Shown: one piece after another, positions 1 through 10,652 of the stretch
How the letters are laid out: each line of letters starts with the position of its first letter
Position numbering within the stretch: the stretch's first letter is position 1
Assembly: GCA_028023455.1 (NCBI GenBank)
Contig: JAQFVV010000181.1
Location: 1,184,001-1,248,000, forward strand
From: Epiperipatus broadwayi
Taxonomy: Eukaryota > Onychophora > Udeonychophora > Euonychophora > Peripatidae
Length of the DNA stretch: 64,000 bases
Direction: 5' to 3'
Notes under the pieces: generated by a model
What the model was told of the DNA's origin: nothing
Seen by the model: the letters and a program-made list of their open reading frames with translations, nothing else
Databases searched by the model: none
Made by a program: the position numbers and the translations under genes

Positions 1-114
1 GAGATTTAAAAAGTGGATTTTTTCCTATTTGCTGCAGCATGATTTACTTTTTCAGTGATTTAATTTTTTAGTGATTTTTTTAAATAAAACATTAGTTTTC
101 AACAATTGTAAGTA
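1..114 (+). repeat. Merlin 5' leader, partial repeat unit before the Tigger insertion
   Basis: This stretch matches 3695-3772 closely (shared run around attagttttcaacaattg, ending in gtaagta). It is the upstream part of a roughly 161-bp direct repeat whose next copies start near 3613 and 3774, just before the Merlin transposase start. The Tigger-like element beginning at 115 has split the array at a TA dinucleotide. Confidence 0.6.
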
Positions 115-880
115 CACCTGGGTCTCGTTTTATGCGATAGATAGGTTCCTCAGAAAACACGCACAAACAAAATCACGCAAAACTAGATGTAACTTACATT
201 GAAAAAGGAGGGATGCAGTCTGTGATTTTTCAAAATTCACATAAAAGTAAAGCACCAATGTAAAATTACTTTAAAATTTGCGCAAAAAAAAAATAAGGAA
301 ATAAAATATGATTAATAAAAAATTTCAAATTTGAAAAAATTGATACAAGACAAACTTTTTTTAACTATAATATTTAATTTTATTCAAAATAATATATTTT
401 TATGCATAATTTACAGTACAGTAATTTACATTTTTTATACATGTTTTAATTATTATCGATAAACAGGTTCGTTTGCAAACTGGTAAAAAAATCAGATTCT
501 TCTCAAGAGGAAATACAACTGATACCAACTTCACTCTCATGTTGTGTTAATGATTTTCTGGTGGCAACGTAATTAGTAATTAATCTTTGAGACGATTTTA
601 TTAATTGTTTATGAAGCTCGCGATATCCAGACATACAACCATTTAGCTCTCGCTGGAATTTAAGAGCACGTTAATGATTAGTGTCATTAATAAGAAAATA
701 ATAATTGATTACATTCTTTTTTAAAAAGCAAAAACAGAATGTGATTTAAAATGCAAAATTAACATGCACAATGTTTGAACAAATTTACATTATAATCTTG
801 TAAAATTTAATGTGTGTATACATAAAATATGGAAATCATGATTTTAAATTTCATTATTGCATAAAATCTTACTATTATAA

Positions 881-3413
881 CCCTTTAAGACCGAAAACCG
901 CCTGTTTACGCATTAAAAAAAGTTTACAATTTCGACCGCAATAGCGTGCAAACCGTATACGTCACAGTTACACTTTTTTTTTCTTTCTCTCCGCCATTTT
1001 TCTATCTTTTTGTACGTCTAAAAATTTTTTCTGTGCGATGAAAATTAGATTTTTTATAGCAATTTTTGTAAAGTACATTATTAAAATTTTGTAATTTTTT
1101 TTATCTTTCTAGATTTTATCAACCGATAAAAAAAATATACGGAGAAAACAATTATTTTCGCCGCTAAACGTAATTACGTTTATAACGAACTTTTCTGTTG
1201 ATGTGTTTGATTTTGAGGTTTCGTATTCCCCATTACCTGTAAGTATTCAACATTCATCATCATCATCTCCCACTAATATATAATAATTGCTTGTAATTCC
1301 TTTGGGTTATTTATTTTATTTTATTTACTGTTTTTATACATTTCATTGTAGATAAGTTTTTATTCATTTTATAGCATACTTTGCTATTATGGTTTGCTAT
1401 ATAATAATGCATAATTTAACTCACTCTTACCCTCATGATATTCCAATAATGTAGTAATTATTTTTTACATGCATAACTTAGAATTTACTACGTTTTTATT
1501 CATTTCATTGTAGATAACTTTTTATTCATTTTATAGCATACTTTGCAGATAACTTTTTATTCATTTGATAGCATACTTTGCTATTATGGTTTGCTATGTA
1601 ATAATGCATAATTTAGCTCACTCTTACCCTCATGATATTCCAATAATGTAGTAATTATTTTTTACATGCATAACTTAGAATTTACTACATTTTTATTCGT
1701 TTCATTATAGATAACTTTTTATTTATTTGATAGCATACTTTGCTATTATGGTTTGCTATGTAATAATGCATAATTTAGCTCACTCTTACCCTCATGATAT
1801 TCCAATAATGTAGTAATTATTTTTTACATGCATAACTTAGAATTTACTACGTTTTTATTCATTTCATTGTAGATAACTTTTTATTCATTTTATAGCATAC
1901 TTTGCAGATAACTTTTTATTCATTTGATAGCATACTTTGCTATTATGGTTTGCTATGTAATAATGCATAATTTAGCTCACTCTTACCCTCATGATATTCC
2001 AATAATGTAGTAATTATTTTTTACATGCATAACTTAGAATTTACTACATTTTTATTCGTTTCATTATAGATAACTTTTTATTTATTTGATAGCATACTTT
2101 GCTATTATGGTTTGCTATGTAATAATGCATAATTTAGCTCACTCTTACCCTCATGATATTCCAATAATGTAGTAATTATTTTTTACATGCATAACTTAGA
2201 ATTTACTACATTTTTATTCGTTTCATTATAGATAACTTTTTATTTATTTGATAGCATACTTTGCTATTATGGTTTGCTATGTAATAATGCATAATTTAGC
2301 TCACTCTTACCCTCATGATATTCCAATAATGTAGTAATTATTTTTTACATGCATAACTTAGAATTTACTACGTTTTTATTCATTTCATTGTAGATAACTT
2401 TTTATTCATTTTATAGCATACTTTGCAGATAACTTTTTATTTATTTGATAGCATACTTTGCTATTATGGTTTGCTATGTAATAATGCATAATTTAGCTCA
2501 CCCTTACCAGTTGCTCCACATCATCATCATCAGTTATTTTGAAATTGATTTTGCTCATGCATTTATATTTTCAACAATTTGCAAACTGTCTTCAAACTAT
2601 CCACTCTGTTCTGTGAAACTAACAAGGTGAAAAAAATAAATACCTCACAATGCTGAATCAACAGTCATCATCATCTCCCACTCATATATAATAATTGCTT
2701 GTAATTCCTTTTGATTATTTATTTTATTTTATTTACTATGTTGTTATTCATTTTATTTTAGAAACAAATTTTTAAATTATTTATTTGCATATTTGGCAAT
2801 TATGATCTGCCATGAAATAATGCATAATTTATCTCGCCCCACCCCTGATTTTTCAATAATATAGTCATTATTTTTTACCCCCATAACTTAGAATTTACTA
2901 AAGTTATTACTGTTATTTTTTTGATCCTCACTAAAACCTTGCATTTCTAATAGATATCCCGCATAGAGGGCCTAGAAAAACAACTGCTTGCAAAAATAGA
3001 ACACATAGAGTGTCAAGCAGAAAAAAGAAATTGAAATGGTCACCTTTTGCCACATTACACCAACAATCTGTAACTCAGGTAGGTCATGTTATATATTATT
3101 TTTTTCTGCATTTTATGATGAATGTGATGAAGCTGTCTATGAAATTGTCATTTTAGGCTATATCTTTCAAAATTGAGAGTTTGTGAACCAATGTAAAAAT
3201 AAAGATATATAAAATGTGAAAAATCTCCTTTCTTTAATTATTTTTTTGTGGTAATGACTATTTTATCAGCTTCATTACATTCTTTCATATTTGCACTTTC
3301 TAAAAATGTATATATATTTGTTATTTATTGTAATAAATTAGACATTTCATTTAAAATTGTATGTCCTGTAATTTTTTCTGTGAATTCAAAATGGCCGTTC
3401 AGGTCACAAGGGG
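881..3413. mobile_element. piggyBac-like element inserted in Tigger copy 1
   Basis: Comparison with the uninterrupted Tigger copy (junction near 49765-49775) shows that 2533 bp are inserted at ATAA, which is repeated on both sides (877-880 and 3414-3417). The ends read CCCTTTAAGACC and, inverted, CCCCTTGTGACC: imperfect terminal repeats starting CCC. A four-base TTAA-like target and CCC ends are characteristic of piggyBac elements. No intact transposase is present. A short basic peptide (for example RKKKLKWSPF) can be read near 3020-3060 between plausible splice signals (gtaagt at 1239; aatag before 2953). Most of the interior is a tandem array. Confidence 0.55.
1333..2540. repeat. Tandem array with alternating 162- and 197-bp units
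   Basis: The phrase ttgctattatggtttgctat recurs at 1381, 1578, 1740, 1937, 2099, 2261 and 2458, giving spacings of 197, 162, 197, 162, 162 and 197. The long units have an extra 35-bp internal duplication (ctttgcagataactttttat and following). A more diverged unit follows at about 2740-2900. The array is flanked by copies of a cccactNatatataataatt block (1265 and 2678). The near identity of units points to recent expansion inside the transposon. Confidence 0.85.
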
Positions 3414-3612
3414 ATAAAGCACTGAAAATATTGAAATTACTAAGATGAAAGTCAAATTCCAATAATGTGCTATTACTTTCAATATAACGTAAGTGCGCAA
3501 AATTTATTATTTAAAGTAATAGCGCATTTTCGGAGGTCGACTTCCGGTGAAACATGAATCGCGTAACTTCAAAATCGTGTTAAATAAGTCTGTGTAAAAA
3601 GAGACCCAGGTG

Positions 3613-3859
3613 TAATTTACTTTTATTTCTTCTACGATATTAAGTGGATTTATTTTATATTCTATTAATTTTCCATATTTTCCATTTTTAGACATTGCAG
3701 CGTGATTTACTTTTCCAGTCATTTTTCAATAATTTTTTTAAATAAAACATTAGTTTTCAACAATTGTAAGTAATTTACTTTTATTTCTTCTATGATAGTG
3801 GATTTATTATATATTTTATTAATTTTCCATATTTTCCATTTTTAGACATTAATTTAGAC
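3613..3859 (+). repeat. Direct repeats upstream of the Merlin transposase
   Basis: 3613-3694 is repeated at 3774-3852 (shared phrase ttccatattttccatttt), a unit of about 161 bp. The array leads straight into the ATG at 3860, so it probably forms the 5' end of the Merlin element. Confidence 0.6.
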
Positions 3860-4203
3860 ATGGCTACTGCAGAAACAAAAGATCTGAAGTTGTGGGATCT
3901 ACCAAAATGTGAAGAAGCAATAACTTTCTTCCAACAACATGGAATTTTACACCATGTGAAAATATGTGCAAACGACCATGAGATGAAAAAAATATATACA
4001 TAATACAGAAAAACAGTGGTGGTGCAATTTGAAAGATTGTTTAAAAAAACTCCTATAAAAAAAGAAACTTGGTTTGAAGGCTCCAGAATATTTTTTGTAA
4101 TGGCTCTATGGTTTATATATAGTTGGTCCAGAGAATTAACATCTATCATATTTTGTGCAGATTGTGGTGGACAAGACTGTCATTGACTAGAACAACTATC
4201 TCC
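3860..4203 (+). pseudogene. Merlin transposase, N-terminal part (IS1016/ISXO2-like), broken
   Basis: From the ATG at 3860 the frame reads MATAETKDLKLWDLP, then KCEEAITFFQQHGILHH, then an in-frame stop after KKIYT. One base shift later the coding trace continues (QFERLFKKTPIKKETWFEGS, then MALWFIYSWSREL). Near 4150-4200 it ends with a degenerate TVxDxNNYLHEV-like peptide. The helical N-terminal region followed by a W/S-rich stretch and the 'TVVDWxxY' segment are features of Merlin-family transposases, eukaryotic relatives of IS1016. The frame is broken by at least one frameshift and two stops. The catalytic half lies 3.2 kb downstream at 7395-7905, separated by unrelated DNA, so the gene is dead. 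Confidence 0.75.
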
Positions 4204-4205
4204 AT

Positions 4206-7200
4206 GAAGTATTGTACCGGTCAGAATTGTATGTTCATCTAACAAGAGCTAGCATCTAGGCAAAAGTACCTCTGCCCTATTGCCTATTTTCCAGATCTAT
4301 AACATTATAAACAACATTTCTGATGATAAATGAAATTTCATTCATTCTGTCCTGGAGCAAAAGCAGAGAAACAAGAGATCTACAGGGAATTATGATACTA
4401 CTAGGCCAGCTCCCAACAGAATGAAATAGCTTAAGATTATAATTAGATTTTTCATAAAATTCATTAATAAATCTAGAAATTGGCCTAAGGTCAATGGAAA
4501 TCAGCTATATATAACACAATCTAATTAACGATGCGTATGCATAAATTAAGAGGCAAAGCAGACTTAAGTAATAATTATATAGTTAATAATTTATTAATAG
4601 TAATTAGAAAAATGAATAAACAAATATTTAATTTAACAAACAGTTGCGAATCTATTTATATATGACACTAATAGAATTTATGGGTTTCACATGATTATGA
4701 ATGTTGATTTGCGTATTGAAGGAATCACATAATAATAGCACATAAATTAATAACTAAATAATACGCAAATCTGCAATTGAATACGATGATTAAAAAAATG
4801 TACAGATAGTCAAAAGATGCGGCTTAATATGCTAACAGCAGATACCAATTTCTACCATATTATAACTTGGACTCTATGATTATTTTTATGAAAAATAAAT
4901 GACCTTAAAAATAGATAAATGGGATATAAGTTACATCAGTTTACCATGGTTCATTTGAACCATACACGATAATATTTTATAATTTACATTATTTACTTAA
5001 ACAGTCATCAGACTTTGAAAATGTTCAGACAGAAAAGTTATTTGTATTTTATTCTTTTCTTTTCTGACTGGAGAAGAATTATTTAACATTGTTAGCGCAC
5101 TCAACATTGTTTCAATGAGAGGGCGGGTAGCTTAAATAAGCTTAAGAATAACATTCCTTAACTTATAATATAAACGAAAATATCAGACAGATTTAGAAAT
5201 CATGGCATTTCGTCTTACAGATTTAAAGTGGGCAAATATAAAAATATTAAACAAGAATCGCAATGCTGACTAAAATAATAACACTAGGAAAGATTAAGTC
5301 CATTTTAGGATGAACGCTTCATCAATTATATAAGAATCTGAATGTGCCTGCACACATGACAGGTCAGCATTTGAAGAGGGGATGGGGTATGAATATCACG
5401 GACTGTTTTCCAGTGTTAACCCGTGCAGAGCCTAAACGACCACCTGACAAAATCCTGGAGTCGGTGCTTCCAAACCCCATTCAAGGATACACCATAAGTA
5501 AAATAATCACATTTCTCTGGGTTTTAAATTTGACAAAGAAAAATGAGAAAATTTTGTAACATTATCTAAGTCAAGCAATGCTAATAATAAAAAATAAATC
5601 AGGTTCTTAATGACGCTGATATGTGGAGTAAGGCCCTCGTAATTTAATAGAATTTAGCATAATGATATGAAATAGTTTGATCCCTCTCGAAAGGTATACA
5701 AATGACCTTTAATATTAGTTAGGATGTCACAACATAAAAGAGGGAATATTGTTCCTTTCATTAAACAAATATTAATATGCTAACTAGTAATTAATTCCAT
5801 AAATAATCACCACACTAGATGGCATGATGGGCAAATGATTGACCATATAATAAAAAAACACAGCAAAGATAGGTACTTTAAAATATAATTTGAAAATAAA
5901 ATCAATAGCGTAAACATGGTAATAAAGTGACATATTAAATGTAGCAGCAGATAATCTGCCACTAAGCAAATAGAATAACTTAAAATATTATTCAATTGAG
6001 CGAACTTTTAGTTAGGTAAGAAAGCTTACATTTACGATTTAACATCCCATAATATCGAGGATATCTAATATAAGAAAATTTAGGATCGGTTCGCTAGATT
6101 GAACTATTAGCAGATTAAATTAAATCATACAAAATTTATAATATTAAAAATAAAAGTTTGCCACATTTAAAATATTAAAAATAGAAATTGTGAAACCCAT
6201 TAAAGAAATGCATTAAAAAAATAAAGTTATAAATTCGTGCATTAGATTTTTATAACAGAAAGAGAAAGTCATTACATTATAGAATGGTTACAATTAGCAT
6301 TACAACATCATGTTTAAATAGAATTACATTATAATTGATTTAGGTTTTAAATTAAAAGTTTTGAAAGAGTTCATATTAGCGGCATGACTAGCATTTACCT
6401 TCCATAACTTGATATATTGGCATACGTACGGATTGGAAAGTGTAAAATTATAAATGAGGAAAACGTGGTAAGCAAAACAAAGCTTTGAAAAATAATGGCT
6501 GACATCTTGAGATAGTTATTACAGCATTTAAATTAGTCAGTCCATAAGTGGAGATGGCAGATTAGCATAGCAGTATGGAAATGATTTTTGGAGAAGAAAG
6601 GGGAAGCAAATTTAGTCCCTCTACTCCGGATTCATATTTCAAAATTTAAATTGATGTGGGTCCATTCTGCAATACTTGGTAAAATGGCGCACTCAGAGAC
6701 TTAGCCTAAAATTTCGGCTCTATTTATATTAGAAAGACCTTCTCAAATGTTCTCTCTTCTAGCTTGATAAGACCTGGATGTCCATTGACTGGCCTGAATA
6801 CACTTATTATTTATTTTAAATGATAATGCAACAAGTTCCAGAGAGTATTGTTTTAATCTATGTTGAGAATGGAAATAGATTCAAAAGATATAATTTTCAT
6901 CAACATTTTCTTTGCTAAGGGATTTTAATTTATTAATTACCCTTTTTAAATTAAATCTAGAAGATTCTTTTATTTATACGTTTCAGAGTTACTTTAATTA
7001 CTCTCTAGAACTTTCTTTGGTACTGCATCATAAAATAAAATATGTAACTAAAATAAATATACATAATATTTAATAATGAAAAATATATTTTTATCAATAA
7101 TATATTTTTACAATCTTGAACACACATACATGATTATTGAAAGGGGATGGAAATTTAAATATTTCCAACTTAAGATTATTAAATATTCTTTTATAATAAA

Positions 7201-7390
7201 ATGTTTAACTTATGAAAGTACAAAAACAAAAGAGGGTTTTAAAACTTGTCTGTGTCCTTTCACTGTCTAGTGACTTAACACATATATAGCTGGGTTTAAA
7301 CCCCTGATTCAAGATTTAGAATCACCAGACAGTGAAGCAAAAATATGTGTAATATATTTTCCACTTCAGTATGTACCTGGAAGCTATTAA
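4206..7390. other. Unassigned DNA separating the two Merlin halves
   Basis: No coding frame or terminal repeat could be supported. A slightly GC-richer patch lies at about 5340-5500 and a stop-free frame of 71 codons there resembles nothing I recognise. The interval interrupts a conserved transposase, so it is probably one or more insertions, but I could not find matching ends or a target duplication. Confidence 0.4.
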
Positions 7391-7394
7391 GTAA

Positions 7395-7905
7395 CGAAAG
7401 GTGGAAAATCGGAGACCTAAACACAATTGTGGAAATAGACAAAACTCTATTCTTCATGCATAAGAACAACACTGGCAGAGTACTTCCATAGCAATGGGTA
7501 TTTGGCAGTATCTGCAGAGAGACAGATAAATGTTTCATCATAGCCATTAAAGATAGAAACACATCCAATCTTATGCAAGCCATTTTAGAGAATGTGTACC
7601 AAGGCTCTACCATTTTCAGCAATTGCTGGAAAGGATACAAAAGTGAAGAATTAGAGCAGGCTGGGATACCAGCACCATCGAATGAATCATACTTATAATT
7701 TTGTAGACCCTACATTGTGTTCACATGCAAAATATTGAAAGGTTGTGGGGTTTAGTGAAATGGAGAAATAAAAAGCACAGAGGAACAGCACGTCAACACT
7801 TAGATTCCTATTTAACGAAGTTTATGTGGAGGCATACATACAAAGAACATGATTCTGGTGCAATTTTACAATATATAGGCCAGTTCAGTCCACCACAGTA
7901 ATCGT
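7395..7905 (+). pseudogene. Merlin transposase, catalytic part, broken
   Basis: Coding traces in shifting frames give the core of an IS1016/ISXO2-like DDE transposase in the correct order: VEIDKTLFFMHKNNTGRVLP with the first catalytic Asp at 7438, then WVFGSICRETDKCF, then an NVYQGSTIFSNCWKGY segment, then HRMNHTYNFVDP. After a frameshift it reads QNIERLWGLVKWRNKKHRG (Glu at 7737) and a closing HLDSYLTKFMWR segment. The second acidic residue, normally the D of 'SDxWxxY', is Asn here (7621), so even a frame-repaired product would lack a complete triad. Stops and frameshifts confirm decay. It is the distal part of the gene that starts at 3860. Confidence 0.8.
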
Positions 7906-8007
7906 TATTTGGGTAAGTGCGCATTTTGTAGTGATATTCGTCTTTAATTTTCCTTGTAAATCATGGTACTTGTAAATCATAGTTATTTTTGCTAAAAAAA
8001 AAAAAGG

Positions 8008-8660
8008 TCATAATTTTATATAGTACTTTTAAGATGACAGAATTATTATTTGTAGACTCGCAGTTTTCACTTTATGAGAGTTTTTTTTTTTTAAAAAAAG
8101 AATCACTTTCAAAATTTCTTTTTAAGACAATTAGTACCTTCAATATCTTATGTATTAATTTTATATAGTACTTTTAAGACGATAGAATTATCATTTGTAG
8201 ACTCACAGTTTTCACTTTATGAGAAGTTTTTTAAGGTGACCGAATTATTATTTGTAGACTCTCAGTTACATTAATAAGAAAAAAGACGCCATTGAGGTTT
8301 CTTATTTATTAATTTTGTACTGATATTTATCTTGCATTTTCCTATTTTGCATCCAATTTTAATAAATTATTAATGATGTATATAGTTCTTTCAAAATTTC
8401 CTTTTAAGATGTTTAGTACCTTCAATGTCCTATTTATTAATTTTATATAGTGCTTTTAAGATGTCAGAATTATTATTTGCAAACTCACAGTTTTCATTTT
8501 ATGAGAGACTTTTTTAAGATGACAGAATTATTATTTGTAGACTCGCCATTACATTAATAAGAAAAAAAAATGCCATTGAGAGGTTTTTTATTTATTAATT
8601 TTGTATTATATTCCTATTTGTAGACTCCTATTTTGTGTCCTATTTATTAATTTTTTTTTC
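8008..8660. repeat. Degenerate direct repeats downstream of Merlin
   Basis: The phrase pair 'tttatatagtacttttaaga' and 'gaattattatttgtagactc' recurs around 8014, 8160, 8235, 8440 and 8520 with indels. It could be the Merlin 3' untranslated repeat or an independent AT-rich repeat. Confidence 0.5.
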
Positions 8661-8715
8661 AGGATGAACAAACAACATGGTGGGCGAATATTTCTCTGTA
8701 CCACATGTCTTCTCC

Positions 8716-8934
8716 GTATTTACCTTGCTATGATGTCATTACCCTGAGGGCATCCTATTCTAATCTTGGTATCCTATTCTAATCTTGGTATCTTTGACGT
8801 AACATCACCATGTGATAAGCGGACAAATTTTAGCAATTAACTTTGTTTGCAAATCACTAGATAAAAAAATCTTAAAGATCGGAAGGTTAGAGTAGTATGC
8901 CTTCAGGGTAATGACATCATAGCAAGGTAAATAC
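8716..8934. mobile_element. MITE with 38-bp terminal inverted repeats
   Basis: 8716-8753 and 8897-8934 are inverted repeats differing at one base (GTATTTACCTTGCTATGATG at the outer end; tcattaccctgaNggcat at the inner end). The 219-bp element has no coding capacity. Its inner TIR (ATTACCCTGAAGGCAT) and the following cactctaatcttg-like block recur at 46137-46328, defining a family with divergent outer ends. Confidence 0.8.
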
Positions 8935-9308
8935 GTGACTACCATTTTATTTATATTAATTTTCTATTTTATATGATCTTTTAAACTATGAATGAAACAT
9001 ATATAAAAATTGTTGTGGCAAGTAAAATAAAAACATTATAAAAAGATTATATAGTGCATTTCCATTCCTAAAAAAGTCACGCTTCATCACTGATACGTAT
9101 TTATATTACTTGCATAGGTTAATCATTAGAATATTGATTCCCATTATTCATTCTGATTTATTGATGAGTATTAAACTGACTAACAATTTTGAAAAAATTC
9201 AATATTATTAGAATGAATAGAAAAAATGTTCTAATTTCTAAATGTTTGAAAAACTAAAACTATAATTCATACTATTACAAAAAGGTGCAGAAGCTGTAAA
9301 AAAGATTG

Positions 9309-9412
9309 GTTAGCTGAGAGGTCAGCACAGCAGCCTTGCAAGCAAGCAGTTGGTTGCAGATGGTTGTTGCGGGTTCGCCTCCCAACCAATGCTATGACAT
9401 ATGGAAAAAAAA
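9309..9412 (+). mobile_element. tRNA-derived SINE, plus copy
   Basis: It contains a Pol III A box (TAGCTGAGAGG) and B box (GGTTCGCCTCC) about 50 bases apart, followed by tgctatgacatatgg and an A-tail. A candidate 10-bp duplication AAAAAAGATT lies on each side. Related copies are at 9706-9785, 15398-15500 and 26580-26655. Confidence 0.75.
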
Positions 9413-9705
9413 AAAAGATTTCAATATAATAAACTCAAATTAATGATATTTTGAAAAAAGGGTCGTTTTTCAAATTATAGTTGAGTTACAGCTATATATT
9501 GTTTTTTAAGTAAATCATTAGCTACATACATAGATTTACATAAAAAAATTATTAATCTACTGCCAGCAAAAAAAACAAAACAAGTATGTTCGAAATTATT
9601 GTAAATTAATAATGCTTATAATAAATATATATAGCATATTCTTATTATTTTTATTTACTGCATCACTAATCAAAAAGTTTGCAATAAATATTTAACTTTT
9701 TTCCC

Positions 9706-9785
9706 CATATGTCATAGCATCGGCCGGGAGGCGAATCCGCAACAACCGTCTGCAACCAACTGCTTGCTTGCAAGGCGGCTGATTG
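9706..9785 (-). mobile_element. tRNA-derived SINE, minus copy, 5' truncated
   Basis: It is the reverse complement of the SINE at 9309 (gtcatagcatcggccgggag, then gcttgcttgcaaggc). The A-box end is missing and the match stops within the tRNA-like head. With the 9309 copy it forms a 300-bp-spaced inverted pair. Confidence 0.65.
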
Positions 9786-10303
9786 TTAAAAATTATTGAC
9801 AACCCATAGTGTAACATATAGAGATGTTGGGTAATTGTCTCAAAGAAGTGAATTTAATAAAATAAAATTTTATTAAACATAACTTGATCTGCAACTGAAT
9901 ATTTTTAGTTGTCTGAATATCTAATGTTCAATTATGTTTCACCACATATGAAAAAGTTATACAGCACCTTGTTTTATGTCAATAAAATCAAAATTTCTTT
10001 TGGAAAAAAAAAAACCCTAAACAAAACAACAAACATTATGCTCATTTTTTATTTTTTCTAACATTCTAATTATTCTTTTTTTGTTAAAGAAAAATACTAT
10101 TTAAAATTTTGAGAAATTATAGCAAAAATATAAAATTTAAAGAAAAAGCACTATATCTTTGCTTTTATTCTATAATTCAATCTTCTCAATCAATTACGTT
10201 TTCTTATCTTGAAATTGGCTCACAATCTATATCAAAAATCTTTGCTTATTATTAATACAGTAAGTTAAGGAAAGGGGAAAAAATACTCTTTTAATATATA
10301 TAG

Positions 10304-10549
10304 TATAAAGAGTCTGCTAATAGCTCTAAACAAGCTTATTTATTTTATTTTTTATGATAAATGCTACAAGAGAAAATACCTGAAGCCTTTATCTATGATG
10401 GTCCCCATCCTCAGACAGGTTTCAAGCTACGGCTCCTCTCGTCAGTCTGGGGTTGGGGACCATCATAGATAAAGGCTTCAGGTATTTTCTCTTGTAGCAT
10501 TTATCATAAAAAATAAGCATGTTTAGAGCTATTAGCAGGCTCTTTATAT
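10304..10549. repeat. Near-perfect palindrome (fold-back) with hammerhead-like centre
   Basis: The arms 10304-10415 and 10446-10549 are inverted copies of one another (for example tctatgatggtccccatcc against the reverse complement of ggttggggaccatcatagat). On the minus strand the spacer reads CTGACGA, a short hairpin, then TTGAAACC: the same motif seen in several other fold-backs of this window. No coding content. Confidence 0.8.
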
Positions 10550-10602
10550 ATTACATATTGGTAATGCAAGCTATATAGATCATGTGATGTGACTGATATT
10601 TA

Positions 10603-10603
<1 letters not shown>

Positions 10604-10650
<47 letters not shown>
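10604..10650. repeat. (TA)n microsatellite
   Basis: Uninterrupted alternating TA for more than 40 bases, directly after the palindrome. Confidence 0.9.

Positions 10651-10652
<2 letters not shown>

Larger units (their letters stand above)
115..3612 (-). mobile_element. Tigger/pogo-like Tc1-mariner element, copy 1, interrupted
   Basis: The ends are inverted repeats starting CACCTGGGTCTC (left at 115, right ending at 3612), flanked by TA on both sides, the Tc1/mariner-pogo target duplication. The outer and inner parts (115-880 and 3414-3612) match copy 2 at 48795-49966 almost base for base. The minus strand at about 500-690 retains a decayed piece of the transposase C-terminal tail (FQRELNGCMSGYREL-like), which copy 2 preserves better. 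A second transposon (881-3413) sits inside. The element is non-autonomous in its present state. The Tigger name rests on the TA target, the TIR resemblance and the C-terminal peptide. Confidence 0.7.

Noticed and set aside
2445-2630. Short open frame in the 1333-2540 array
   Set aside because: It lies across a tandem repeat unit and is not conserved between units.
5784-5995. Hydrophobic minus-strand frames
   Set aside because: AT-rich DNA readily gives Ile/Leu/Phe-rich frames. Two overlap in different frames and neither has other support.
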